A stretch of DNA of 5,224 nt, taken from Sulfurospirillum arcachonense. GTDB taxonomy: Bacteria; Campylobacterota; Campylobacteria; Campylobacterales; Sulfurospirillaceae. The stretch is taken from contig DQTM01000135.1 in NCBI GenBank assembly GCA_015662785.1, positions 1 through 5,224 on the forward strand, in the 5' to 3' direction. Shown here piece after piece: positions 1 to 5,224 of this stretch. How positions within the stretch are numbered: the stretch's first letter is position 1; each line of letters begins with the position of its first letter. The notes beneath the pieces are model-generated. The model saw nothing but the letters and a program-made list of their open reading frames with translations, was not told the DNA's origin and did no database searches. Position numbers and translations under genes: made by a program.

Positions 1-870
1 ATATATATCACTGATAGCTTTCATCTGCATATCATCACTAAAAACTACACCCTCAAATTTTAACTGCTCTCTTAAAAGCCCTTTTATTATGTTTTTAGAC
101 AAAGAGGCAGGATATATTTTATCAAATATTTGTAAATTTATATGACCTACCATAATAGCATCTACTTTTTCATACTTTATAAAATCACAATAAGGCTTCA
201 GCTCTTTGTATTGCCATGTTTCACTTACATCTGTTATGCGTTTATGTGAATCAGCTAAGGCGCTCCCATGTCCAGGAAAATGTTTCAATACACTTATGAT
301 ACCTACATCTTTTTGAGCACTAATAAACTCATTACTATAAGCTATGACAATCTCTTCTTGAACAGAATAGCTTCTTTTTTTCTTACCAATAGCAGGTGAA
401 TTTGGATTAATATCAAGGTCAACTACAGGAGCAAAGTTTATGTTAAAACCATACTCTTTTAGTTCATCTGCCATTTTTTTATATATTTCATAACTCTCAA
501 CAAGCGTTTTGTTTCTAGAAATTTCAAAAGCTGATGGGTATGAATTGAAACCTTTTTTTTCATTGAGTCTTTGAATGTTACCACCCTCTTGGTCAATAGC
601 AATGAAAAGCGGTTGTTTCGTTTTAACAGATGATAAAAAAGTAGTCAATCTTTTAAGTTTTTTTGGATTTTCTATGTTATTTCCAAATAAAATCACACCA
701 CCAGTTCTACCTTTTTTGATGTCCGTTCCTAACTGCTCTACCCATTTATCACTCGGTTTGCTTCCTCCCACTCCCACCATAATCATTTGACCAATCATAT
801 CTTCTAAAGGTGGTGCTTTTGCAAATGAAAAAGTGAATGTAAGGAAAAAAATAAAAAAAAGTTTTATCAT
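1..870 (-). CDS. nagZ: Family 3 glycoside hydrolase, NagZ-type beta-N-acetylhexosaminidase with signal peptide (3' end cut by window)
   Basis: This frame is open for 290 codons from the ATG at 870-868 to the window edge, so roughly the last 50-70 residues are missing. NagZ enzymes remove N-acetylglucosamine from peptidoglycan fragments. Residues 1-17 form a signal peptide: a short MIK n-region, a Phe/Leu-rich core and a likely cleavage after S-F-A (17) or A-K-A (19). The catalytic domain follows from about residue 22. Visible motifs are AIDQEGG (91-97) with a following Arg, the Arg-Ser after an A-I-G stretch (166-167), KHFPGHG (196-202) followed by ADSH (206-209), and FSDDM (277-281). By family knowledge D279 is the nucleophile and the D207/H209 pair is the NagZ-specific acid/base. 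The start overlaps the gpsA stop (ATGA), there is no strong Shine-Dalgarno sequence, and translation is probably coupled. The family call is firm; the exact substrate and the periplasmic location are inferred. Confidence 0.9.
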   Translation of the reverse strand, partial: MIKLFFIFFLTFTFSFAKAPPLEDMIGQMIMVGVGGSKPSDKWVEQLGTDIKKGRTGGVILFGNNIENPKKLKRLTTFLSSVKTKQPLFIAIDQEGGNIQRLNEKKGFNSYPSAFEISRNKTLVESYEIYKKMADELKEYGFNINFAPVVDLDINPNSPAIGKKKRSYSVQEEIVIAYSNEFISAQKDVGIISVLKHFPGHGSALADSHKRITDVSETWQYKELKPYCDFIKYEKVDAIMVGHINLQIFDKIYPASLSKNIIKGLLREQLKFEGVVFSDDMQMKAISDIY

Positions 871-1748
871 GCTAGCAAATCTTTTAAACTCGATTGTGGT
901 GATTTTCCTTTGAGTACAAGTGCAACTTGACTCACAATTGGAGTATAAATTTCATGTTTTTTAGAGAGTTCTAAAATAGCGTCAGTAGTAAAAACTCCCT
1001 CAGCTACTTCACCAAGCTCTTCTAAAATTTCATCTAAACTTTTACCTTGAGCCAAAGCAAATCCGACTCTATAGTTACGTGAAAGCACACTCGAAGCTGT
1101 TAAAAACAGATCCCCTGCTCCACTAAGCCCTAAAAATGTCTCATCTTGGGCTCTAAAAAACTTTCCAAAACGTCTCATTTCAAACAGACCACGTGAAATC
1201 AAACTCGCTCTTGCGTTATTTCCAAGCTCTAAACCATCACAAATACCGCTTGCAATCGCTAGTACATTTTTATAAGCTCCACAAATCTCAGCACCTATAA
1301 CATCATTAGAAGTATAGGTTTTTATAAAATCTGGAAAAAAAGATGCAAATTTGTCCGCAAGATTTTGATTAGTTGAGTTGATAACCACGCAAGCAGGAAG
1401 AGATTTCATAACCTCTGCTGCAAAAGATGGTCCAGAGAGAAAAGAAAGATTTTTTTCAGGAATATACTCTTTATAAATATCATTTAAAAAAGCACCCGTC
1501 CCTTTTTCTATGCCCTTGGCAGCAACTAAAACTTTTTGATTTTTATATACCAAGTTCTCTTTTAACCAAACTCTTACTATCTGCGCAGGAAGTGCAATAA
1601 CTAAGTATTCACACTCCAATGCCTCTTTCAAAGAAACAAAGTTTTTTATATCTTTTTTTGTTCTTGAAGTTATCTTACATGTAAAGTTTTCTGAGATAGC
1701 AAAGTGTATAGCTTGTCCCCATTTTCCCGCACCAATCACTGCAATCAT
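867..1748 (-). CDS. gpsA: NAD(P)H-dependent glycerol-3-phosphate dehydrogenase
   Basis: GpsA is a cytoplasmic enzyme that reduces dihydroxyacetone phosphate to sn-glycerol 3-phosphate, the backbone for phospholipid synthesis. The 293-residue protein starts with the dinucleotide-binding loop IGAGKWG (5-11). It then has AAKGIEKG (76-83) and FLSGPSFAAE (103-112), both conserved in the family. GAYKNVLAIASG (157-168) carries the catalytic Lys160, and NNARA (177-181) carries the Arg that contacts substrate phosphate. The late motifs are GLSGAGDL (207-214), SRNYRVG (223-229) and EGVFTT (250-255). At 293 residues it is shorter than the roughly 330-340 of enterobacterial enzymes but appears complete, with all conserved motifs present. 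It sits 16 bp after gatB with an AGGA Shine-Dalgarno sequence six bases before the ATG, and its TGA overlaps the nagZ ATG. It is therefore the middle gene of a gatB-gpsA-nagZ operon. No defect is seen. Confidence 0.96.
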   Translation of the reverse strand: MIAVIGAGKWGQAIHFAISENFTCKITSRTKKDIKNFVSLKEALECEYLVIALPAQIVRVWLKENLVYKNQKVLVAAKGIEKGTGAFLNDIYKEYIPEKNLSFLSGPSFAAEVMKSLPACVVINSTNQNLADKFASFFPDFIKTYTSNDVIGAEICGAYKNVLAIASGICDGLELGNNARASLISRGLFEMRRFGKFFRAQDETFLGLSGAGDLFLTASSVLSRNYRVGFALAQGKSLDEILEELGEVAEGVFTTDAILELSKKHEIYTPIVSQVALVLKGKSPQSSLKDLLA

Positions 1749-1754
1749 ATCTTT

Positions 1755-1758
1755 TCCT
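1755..1758 (-). promoter_or_regulatory. Ribosome binding site of gpsA
   Basis: AGGA on the minus strand lies six bases before the gpsA ATG at 1748, within the 16-bp gap after the gatB stop. It supports that start. Confidence 0.7.
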
Positions 1759-1764
1759 ATAATA

Positions 1765-3192
1765 TTAACTCAATCTCTGTTTTAACAACTCATTTACTTT
1801 TGCTGGGTTTGCAGTACCTTTACTAGCTTTCATAGTCTGTCCTACAAAGAAACCTATTAGTTTATCTTTTCCAGCTCTATACTGCTCTACCTTGTCGCCA
1901 TTAGCTGCTATTATCGTATCTATGATTTCTAAAAGAGCTCCATCATCGCTCATCTGTTTTAATCCAAGTTGTTCAATAACAGCATCTACTTCTAAATCAT
2001 TCTCCATCATAAAATCAAGAACTTCTTTAGCAGCTTTTCCACTAATAGTTCCATCTTCAATTCGTTTTACTAAGGTTCCAAGTTTAATAGCATTGACTGG
2101 CGAAGTTAAAACTGTAACACCACCGCTCAAACGAGCAAGAAGCTCCACTGTAAGCCAAGTTACACTCTTTTTAGCTCCAGCACCCTCTTTTATCATGACT
2201 TCATAAAAATGAGCCATCTCAACTTCCGCAGTAATAACAGCTGCATCATACTCTTTGATACCATACTCTTCAACAAATCTTTTTTTCTTCGCATCTGGTA
2301 GTTCGGGTATCTGAACACACTCTGCCATCATCTCATCGGGAACGATTACAGGAAGCAGATCTGGGTCTGGAAAATAACGATACTCAGCGCTATCTTCTTT
2401 TCCTCTCATACTTCTTGTTTCATCTCTGTCTGCATCATAAAGACGTGTCTCTTGCACGACCTCGGTTTCATAAACTCCATCTTCCCAAGCTTCTACCTGT
2501 CTAGCTACCTCATACTCTATAGCTTTCTGAATAAACTTAAATGAGTTTAGATTTTTTATCTCAGCTCTTGTATAAAGCTTATCTTCACCAAAAGGACGAA
2601 TAGAGATGTTAACATCACATCTAAAACTACCTTCTTGCATGTTTGCATTACTGATGTCTAAGTATCTCAAAATTGCATGTACCTTTTTTAGGTAACGTAT
2701 TACTTCATCTGCACTTCTCATATCAGGTTCACTTACTATCTCAAGCAGAGGCGTTCCTGCACGATTCAAATCAACGTGACTCTCGGCTCCATAGTGAGTA
2801 TTTTTTCCTGCATCTTCTTCAAGGTGAGCTCTTGTTACTCCAATAGTCTTTTGGCTTCCATCTTCAAAATCAATAACAACCGAACCACCCTCAACAATAG
2901 GAATTTCAAATTGACTTATTTGATAACCTTTTGGTAAATCTGGATAAAAATAATTTTTTCTATTAAAAATTGATCTTTTATGTACAGTTGCACCAATCGC
3001 TGTTCCAAAAGCTATAGACTTTTTAACAACCTCTACGTTTAAAACAGGCAATGCTCCAGGAAGTGCTAAACAAACTGGACATACATTGGTGTTTGGAGCT
3101 TCTCCAAAACTTGTTGGACAAGAACAAAATATTTTTGTTTTAGTGTTAAGTTGTGTGTGTATTTCTAATCCTATAACAACTTCAAATTTCAT
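1765..3192 (-). CDS. gatB: Aspartyl/glutamyl-tRNA(Asn/Gln) amidotransferase subunit B
   Basis: GatB is the tRNA-binding and kinase subunit of the cytoplasmic GatCAB complex. The complex converts misacylated Glu-tRNA(Gln) and Asp-tRNA(Asn) to Gln-tRNA(Gln) and Asn-tRNA(Asn). The 475 residues match the family's usual length. Visible landmarks are VIGLEIHTQL (6-15), a CxC (23, 25) plus CPVC (38-41) cysteine set typical of the zinc-site version, FNRKNYFYPDLPKGYQ (76-91), HLEEDAGK (123-130), a G-x-PLLEIVSEPD stretch ending at 157, EGSFRCDVN (187-195), RAEIKNLNSF (209-218), and the RGKEDSAEYRYFPDPDL region (263-279). The C-terminal YqeY-like tail ends with GQTMKASKG (451-459) and NPAKVNELL (462-470). 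Subunits A and C are not in the window, so they must be encoded elsewhere. The gene appears to head an operon with gpsA and nagZ, with its own promoter in the gap upstream. It looks visibly less AT-rich than the pseudopilin genes before it. Confidence 0.98.
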   Translation of the reverse strand: MKFEVVIGLEIHTQLNTKTKIFCSCPTSFGEAPNTNVCPVCLALPGALPVLNVEVVKKSIAFGTAIGATVHKRSIFNRKNYFYPDLPKGYQISQFEIPIVEGGSVVIDFEDGSQKTIGVTRAHLEEDAGKNTHYGAESHVDLNRAGTPLLEIVSEPDMRSADEVIRYLKKVHAILRYLDISNANMQEGSFRCDVNISIRPFGEDKLYTRAEIKNLNSFKFIQKAIEYEVARQVEAWEDGVYETEVVQETRLYDADRDETRSMRGKEDSAEYRYFPDPDLLPVIVPDEMMAECVQIPELPDAKKKRFVEEYGIKEYDAAVITAEVEMAHFYEVMIKEGAGAKKSVTWLTVELLARLSGGVTVLTSPVNAIKLGTLVKRIEDGTISGKAAKEVLDFMMENDLEVDAVIEQLGLKQMSDDGALLEIIDTIIAANGDKVEQYRAGKDKLIGFFVGQTMKASKGTANPAKVNELLKQRLS

Positions 3193-3201
3193 TTAATATA
3201 A

Positions 3202-3205
3202 CCTT
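3202..3205 (-). promoter_or_regulatory. Ribosome binding site of gatB
   Basis: AAGG on the minus strand lies nine bases before the gatB ATG at 3192. It supports that start, which also gives the conserved N terminus of the family. Confidence 0.6.
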
Positions 3206-3224
3206 GCTTATGTGAATTGGTCTT

Positions 3225-3233
3225 ATTTTAGCA
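3225..3233 (-). promoter_or_regulatory. Extended -10 promoter for the gatB-gpsA-nagZ operon
   Basis: The minus strand reads TGCTAAAAT here, an extended -10 element (TGn plus TAAAAT, one mismatch to TATAAT). It lies in the 65-bp gap between the gspJ stop and the gatB start. The 17-bp spaced position upstream (3248-3253, CTAAAC) is a poor -35, which fits the weakly conserved -35 of epsilonproteobacterial sigma-70 promoters. Transcription would begin near 3217-3219 and give a leader of about 25 bases containing the gatB Shine-Dalgarno sequence. This is a motif-based prediction only. Confidence 0.5.
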
Positions 3234-3257
3234 TTTGTTTCTTTTAAGTTTAGTAAA

Positions 3258-3764
3258 TTACCGTAACAACTTGATTTCAAATAGAGTTTTACCTCTTCCT
3301 TTAAAATCAAAAAAAGCTAAAATAGTCTCTTTATCTTGAGATAAATTCATACTAAAATCTGTACAATTTTCCATAAGAGCATCTACAAAAATATATTTTA
3401 TAAATTCATTTTTTATAGGTAGAGTAATTTTTCTAGCAGATTCAAGTCTAATAAGAGTGTCATTTTGTTTTAAAACCAACCAAACTACATACGGTTCAGA
3501 TATGCCATAAATTGAATTTTTACTCTTTACATGTAAGGTTGAATATTGCTTTTTAGTACTAATTGATATATTTTTTGATTGGTATATATCTCTATAGAGT
3601 GTATTGGCTACTGTCTCTAACCTACTATCTTTTAAAGTCTGCTTTTTAAATACCTCATTGTTGTTTTTCGTTTGAAATATGGTTGAAGATACGAACAAAC
3701 TAATAAGTCCTAGAAGAGCAATAGACACCAATACTTCAACTAAAGTAAAAGCATTTTTTATCAT
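3258..3764 (-). CDS. Minor pseudopilin, GspJ-like
   Basis: This 168-residue protein has a class III leader, MIKNA, followed by FTLVEV. The predicted prepilin peptidase cut is after Ala5, leaving Phe at +1 and Glu at +5 (residue 10). One hydrophobic helix (about 6-30) would anchor it in the inner membrane before assembly; the rest is a periplasmic domain. A segment TLYRDIYQS (55-63) and a later strand YVVWLVLKQ (92-100) followed by LIRLES (104-109) resemble the layout of GspJ. It comes last in a G-H-I-J order, matching type II secretion operons. Its ATG overlaps the preceding TGA as ATGA, so translation is probably coupled. It has a single Cys (134). The -1 residue is Ala rather than the usual Gly. 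The pseudopilin class is clear; the J assignment rests on order, size and weak resemblance, and a competence pseudopilin is the main alternative. Confidence 0.8.
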   Translation of the reverse strand: MIKNAFTLVEVLVSIALLGLISLFVSSTIFQTKNNNEVFKKQTLKDSRLETVANTLYRDIYQSKNISISTKKQYSTLHVKSKNSIYGISEPYVVWLVLKQNDTLIRLESARKITLPIKNEFIKYIFVDALMENCTDFSMNLSQDKETILAFFDFKGRGKTLFEIKLLR

Positions 3765-4177
3765 TTTTTAACCGTTATATAGCTTGATACACCCGTGTTA
3801 CTATATAAAGTAATTTTGTCTATCAAAAATGCTAAAGAATACTTGTCTTCATCTAAATTTAATTTCATCATTGAACTGTATTTTTGAGTATATTCTATGT
3901 CTGTTTCTTTTAGTATTTTAATTAGCTTATCATTTTTTAAGTTGTATTTTTTTTTGATGCTATCATATAGGTTTATCTTTTTTTTATGTAGGTCAATAGA
4001 GTGCTGATTTATAAGTATGGACATCTTCTTTGAAATTTCAAGTTTATTTTTTGCTATGCTATAAAGTTTTTTCTGATTTGAATTTACTTTTAGAAGGGCA
4101 ATACCCGCAAAAGAGAGTAACATAACACTAATAATGATTTCAATAAGAATAAAACCCCTATTCACGATAATACTCAT
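3761..4177 (-). CDS. Minor pseudopilin, GspI-like
   Basis: This 138-residue protein has a leader ending NRG, then FILIEIII. Cleavage after Gly8 would leave Phe +1 and Glu +5 (residue 13). A hydrophobic helix spans about 9-29. The mature part is short, Lys-rich and probably helical in its first half (about 30-60), with no cysteines. In type II secretion systems GspI starts the pseudopilus tip together with GspJ, and its small size and place before the J-like gene fit that role. The ATG at 4177 overlaps the upstream gene by 20 bases and has no clear Shine-Dalgarno sequence. A GTG at 4165 (leader MNRG, 8-base overlap, GAG seven bases upstream) is an equally good start; both give the same mature protein. 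The gene has runs of nine and eight T on the plus strand (3947-3955, 3978-3985). Beyond the leader I see no family-specific motif, so the I label is inferred from order. Confidence 0.75.
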   Translation of the reverse strand: MSIIVNRGFILIEIIISVMLLSFAGIALLKVNSNQKKLYSIAKNKLEISKKMSILINQHSIDLHKKKINLYDSIKKKYNLKNDKLIKILKETDIEYTQKYSSMMKLNLDEDKYSLAFLIDKITLYSNTGVSSYITVKK

Positions 4178-4694
4178 CTAGGCTACTTGGATATAAACTA
4201 TCAAGCATATACACTTTTTCTGCCTCTTTTAGTGAAGTAAAACTCAAAACTTCTTGAAAAAATGGAATAAACAGATAAAATCTATCTTTTGAAGCCAAAA
4301 TAAACTTGTTAAAAAATTTACCTTTTTCAAACTTCAACTCAAAACAGACTTTTTCTCTTTTTTTTACTATCCTTCTCTCTTTAAAATCGACCTCTTCTAC
4401 TTGTCCATGCCTATCTTTTTTTAAAACTATATCGTCTTTATGAAATCCAAAAGTAGGTAATTCTATATATGACTTTTCATCTAGCACCAATACACTGCTA
4501 TTGCACTTAACTCCATATATATAAAGTGTTGAAATTTTATTTAAAGAAAAGTTGGAGACATAGGCTGGTATATCTTTTATGGTTAGTAGTTTTGTATCTT
4601 GTTTTTTGTTTGTATAACTGCTCAATACTAGTGAAAAAATGATGCCTATGAGCATAATAACTACTATGATTTCTATAAGACTAAAAGCTTTCAC
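4158..4694 (-). CDS. Minor pseudopilin, GspH-like
   Basis: This protein begins (M)KA-FSLIEIIVV, a class III leader with Ala at -1, Phe at +1 and Glu at +5, followed by one hydrophobic helix of about 22 residues. The mature domain is beta-rich in appearance and strongly charged in the middle, with two cysteines (64 and 117). I chose the GTG at 4694-4692, which overlaps the gspG TAG by one base (TAGTG) and gives a 178-residue protein with a three-residue leader. A TTG at 4703 would add three residues and does not change the mature product. Position directly after gspG and size fit GspH, a minor pseudopilin placed under the I-J-K tip in type II secretion systems. Past the leader I recognise no GspH-specific motif, so it could be another pseudopilin of a lineage-specific or DNA-uptake system. 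Confidence 0.75.
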   Translation of the reverse strand: MKAFSLIEIIVVIMLIGIIFSLVLSSYTNKKQDTKLLTIKDIPAYVSNFSLNKISTLYIYGVKCNSSVLVLDEKSYIELPTFGFHKDDIVLKKDRHGQVEEVDFKERRIVKKREKVCFELKFEKGKFFNKFILASKDRFYLFIPFFQEVLSFTSLKEAEKVYMLDSLYPSSLDEYYRE

Positions 4695-5110
4695 TACTCG
4701 CAAGTTGAAAATCTAATATCTTTACCCTCGTCACTTCCACCCTCTTTTTTATCTGCTCCTAAAGAGATTATATCGAATGAATCAGAGGTTTTTACATATA
4801 TGTATGTATTTTTCCATGGATCAGTTGGTACTTTTTTACCATCTATAAAACCACCCTTAGGATATGAAGTATAAACAGATGAATCTGGATTTACAATAAG
4901 TGCATTTAAACTTTCTGTAGTAGTCGGATACATTCCATTTGCCACCTTAAATGACTTCAAAGCATCACTTAAAGAGTGCATCTGAACACAAGTAAGTTTT
5001 CTTTTTGCCTGCTCACTTTGACCTATAAGATTTGGCATAACCAACGAAGCCAAAAGTCCCAAAATGATGATAACTATCATAAGCTCTATTAGTGAAAAAC
5101 CTTTTTTCAT
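4694..5110 (-). CDS. gspG: Type II secretion system major pseudopilin GspG
   Basis: GspG is the main subunit of the periplasmic pseudopilus that pushes substrates through the outer-membrane secretin. The 138-residue precursor starts MKKG-FSLIELMIV; prepilin peptidase should cut after Gly4 and methylate Phe5, with Glu at +5 (residue 9). The hydrophobic helix covers about 5-25. The globular part has the family's YPTTTESLNAL (61-71), PTDPWKNTYIY (95-105) and SLGADKKEGGSDEGKDI (116-132). The last is the loop that in this family binds calcium, with conserved Asp120 and Asp131. Two cysteines (41 and 137) could form a disulfide. The ATG at 5110 is chosen because GGAG lies five bases upstream and the leader is then of normal length; an upstream TTG at 5140 would add ten unlikely residues. 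It is followed at once by the H-, I- and J-like genes. An orthologue in a Cts-type DNA-uptake system (CtsG) is a possible alternative role. Confidence 0.92.
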   Translation of the reverse strand: MKKGFSLIELMIVIIILGLLASLVMPNLIGQSEQAKRKLTCVQMHSLSDALKSFKVANGMYPTTTESLNALIVNPDSSVYTSYPKGGFIDGKKVPTDPWKNTYIYVKTSDSFDIISLGADKKEGGSDEGKDIRFSTCE

Positions 5111-5115
5111 ATCTA

Positions 5116-5119
5116 CTCC
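5116..5119 (-). promoter_or_regulatory. Ribosome binding site that sets the gspG start
   Basis: GGAG on the minus strand lies five bases before the ATG at 5110. It favours this ATG over the in-frame TTG at 5140. Confidence 0.75.
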
Positions 5120-5136
5120 AACTGGACAACTAACTG

Positions 5137-5223
5137 TCAAGTTTCACCACGTTGTACCATTTCAAAAGCAATATTTTGAAACATATCTGGTAAAATCTTA
5201 AATATTTTAGGCTTACTTACGAA
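5137..5223 (-). CDS. C-terminal end of an unidentified gene upstream of gspG (5' end outside window)
   Basis: A frame open from the window edge encodes 28 residues, ending MVQRGET, and stops at TGA 5139-5137. The stretch is protein-like in composition, with a mixed amphipathic pattern (F-K-I-L-P-D-M-F-Q-N-I-A-F-E-M) and no low-complexity bias. It stops 26 bases before the gspG ATG on the same strand, as expected for an operon partner. I cannot identify the protein from so short a tail. The position makes another secretion or pseudopilus component plausible, but that is inference. The remaining gap to gspG holds only the Shine-Dalgarno sequence and a small possible hairpin, and no convincing promoter is visible. 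Confidence 0.5.
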   Translation of the reverse strand, partial: FVSKPKIFKILPDMFQNIAFEMVQRGET

Positions 5224-5224
5224 A

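Noticed and set aside
1..10. ATATATAT repeat at the window edge
   Set aside because: It is inside the nagZ coding frame just after the FSDDM motif and is explained by codons.
575..790. 71-codon open frame on the plus strand
   Set aside because: It lies opposite the NagZ catalytic domain, which carries clear family motifs. Its translation looks like a shadow and has no recognisable domain.
1892..2206. 104-codon open frame on the plus strand
   Set aside because: It lies opposite the C-terminal part of gatB. It is Ser/Thr/Pro-rich as expected for an antisense shadow.
3193..3257. Possible rho-independent terminator after the gspJ-like gene
   Set aside because: No GC-rich stem followed by a U-tract can be found in the gap on the minus strand.
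5125..5138. Small hairpin GACAG-TTAG-TTGTC between the upstream stop and gspG, and a TTGACA match in the same place
   Set aside because: The stem is five pairs with one wobble and no T-run follows, so it is not a terminator. TTGACA has no -10 at proper distance before the gspG start.
5111..5140. In-frame TTG start giving gspG ten extra N-terminal residues, overlapping the upstream stop as TTGA
   Set aside because: The ATG at 5110 has a GGAG Shine-Dalgarno sequence at good spacing and gives the usual MKKG leader. The extension would put an odd Cys/Pro-containing stretch before the class III site.
1..5224. tRNA, rRNA, CRISPR array, insertion sequence or riboswitch
   Set aside because: Nearly all of the window is coding. 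The only sizeable gap is 65 bp, and no direct-repeat series, terminal inverted repeats or cloverleaf-like segments were seen.

Overview
The window is an AT-rich bacterial segment with every gene on the minus strand, so transcription runs from high to low coordinates. Its style suggests a Campylobacterota (epsilonproteobacterial) genome, most likely Sulfurimonas-like. The clues are small tightly packed genes, A/T homopolymer runs, an extended -10 (TGnTAAAAT) promoter with no clear -35, short GpsA, GatB, and prepilin-like leaders that accept Ala at -1. This assignment is inferred from style, not from a database match.

Region 1 (about 5224 down to 3258) is a cluster of four overlapping genes for small proteins with class III (prepilin) signal sequences. 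The first is a confident type II secretion major pseudopilin, GspG, with the Ca-loop motif near its C terminus. The next three each have the F-[ST/I]-L-[IV]-E start and one N-terminal hydrophobic helix, and by position and size correspond to minor pseudopilins GspH, GspI and GspJ. Together they would build the short periplasmic pseudopilus of a type II secretion system or of a related DNA-uptake (Cts-type) machine. No GspK follows. The 3' end of an unidentified gene lies just upstream of gspG at the window edge.

Region 2 (3193-3257) is a 65-bp gap with a good extended -10 promoter and a Shine-Dalgarno sequence for the next operon.

Region 3 (3192 down to 1) is a housekeeping operon. It contains gatB (subunit B of the tRNA-dependent amidotransferase), then gpsA (glycerol-3-phosphate dehydrogenase, phospholipid synthesis), then a family 3 glycoside hydrolase of the NagZ type that runs off the window edge. 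gatB and gpsA are 16 bp apart; gpsA and nagZ share an ATGA overlap. The NagZ-like protein has an N-terminal signal peptide, so it probably acts in the periplasm, unlike the cytoplasmic NagZ of enterobacteria.

No tRNA, rRNA, CRISPR array, insertion sequence or clear rho-independent terminator was seen. The window is mostly ordinary. The points most worth a second look are the GspK-less, divergent pseudopilin set and the exported NagZ.
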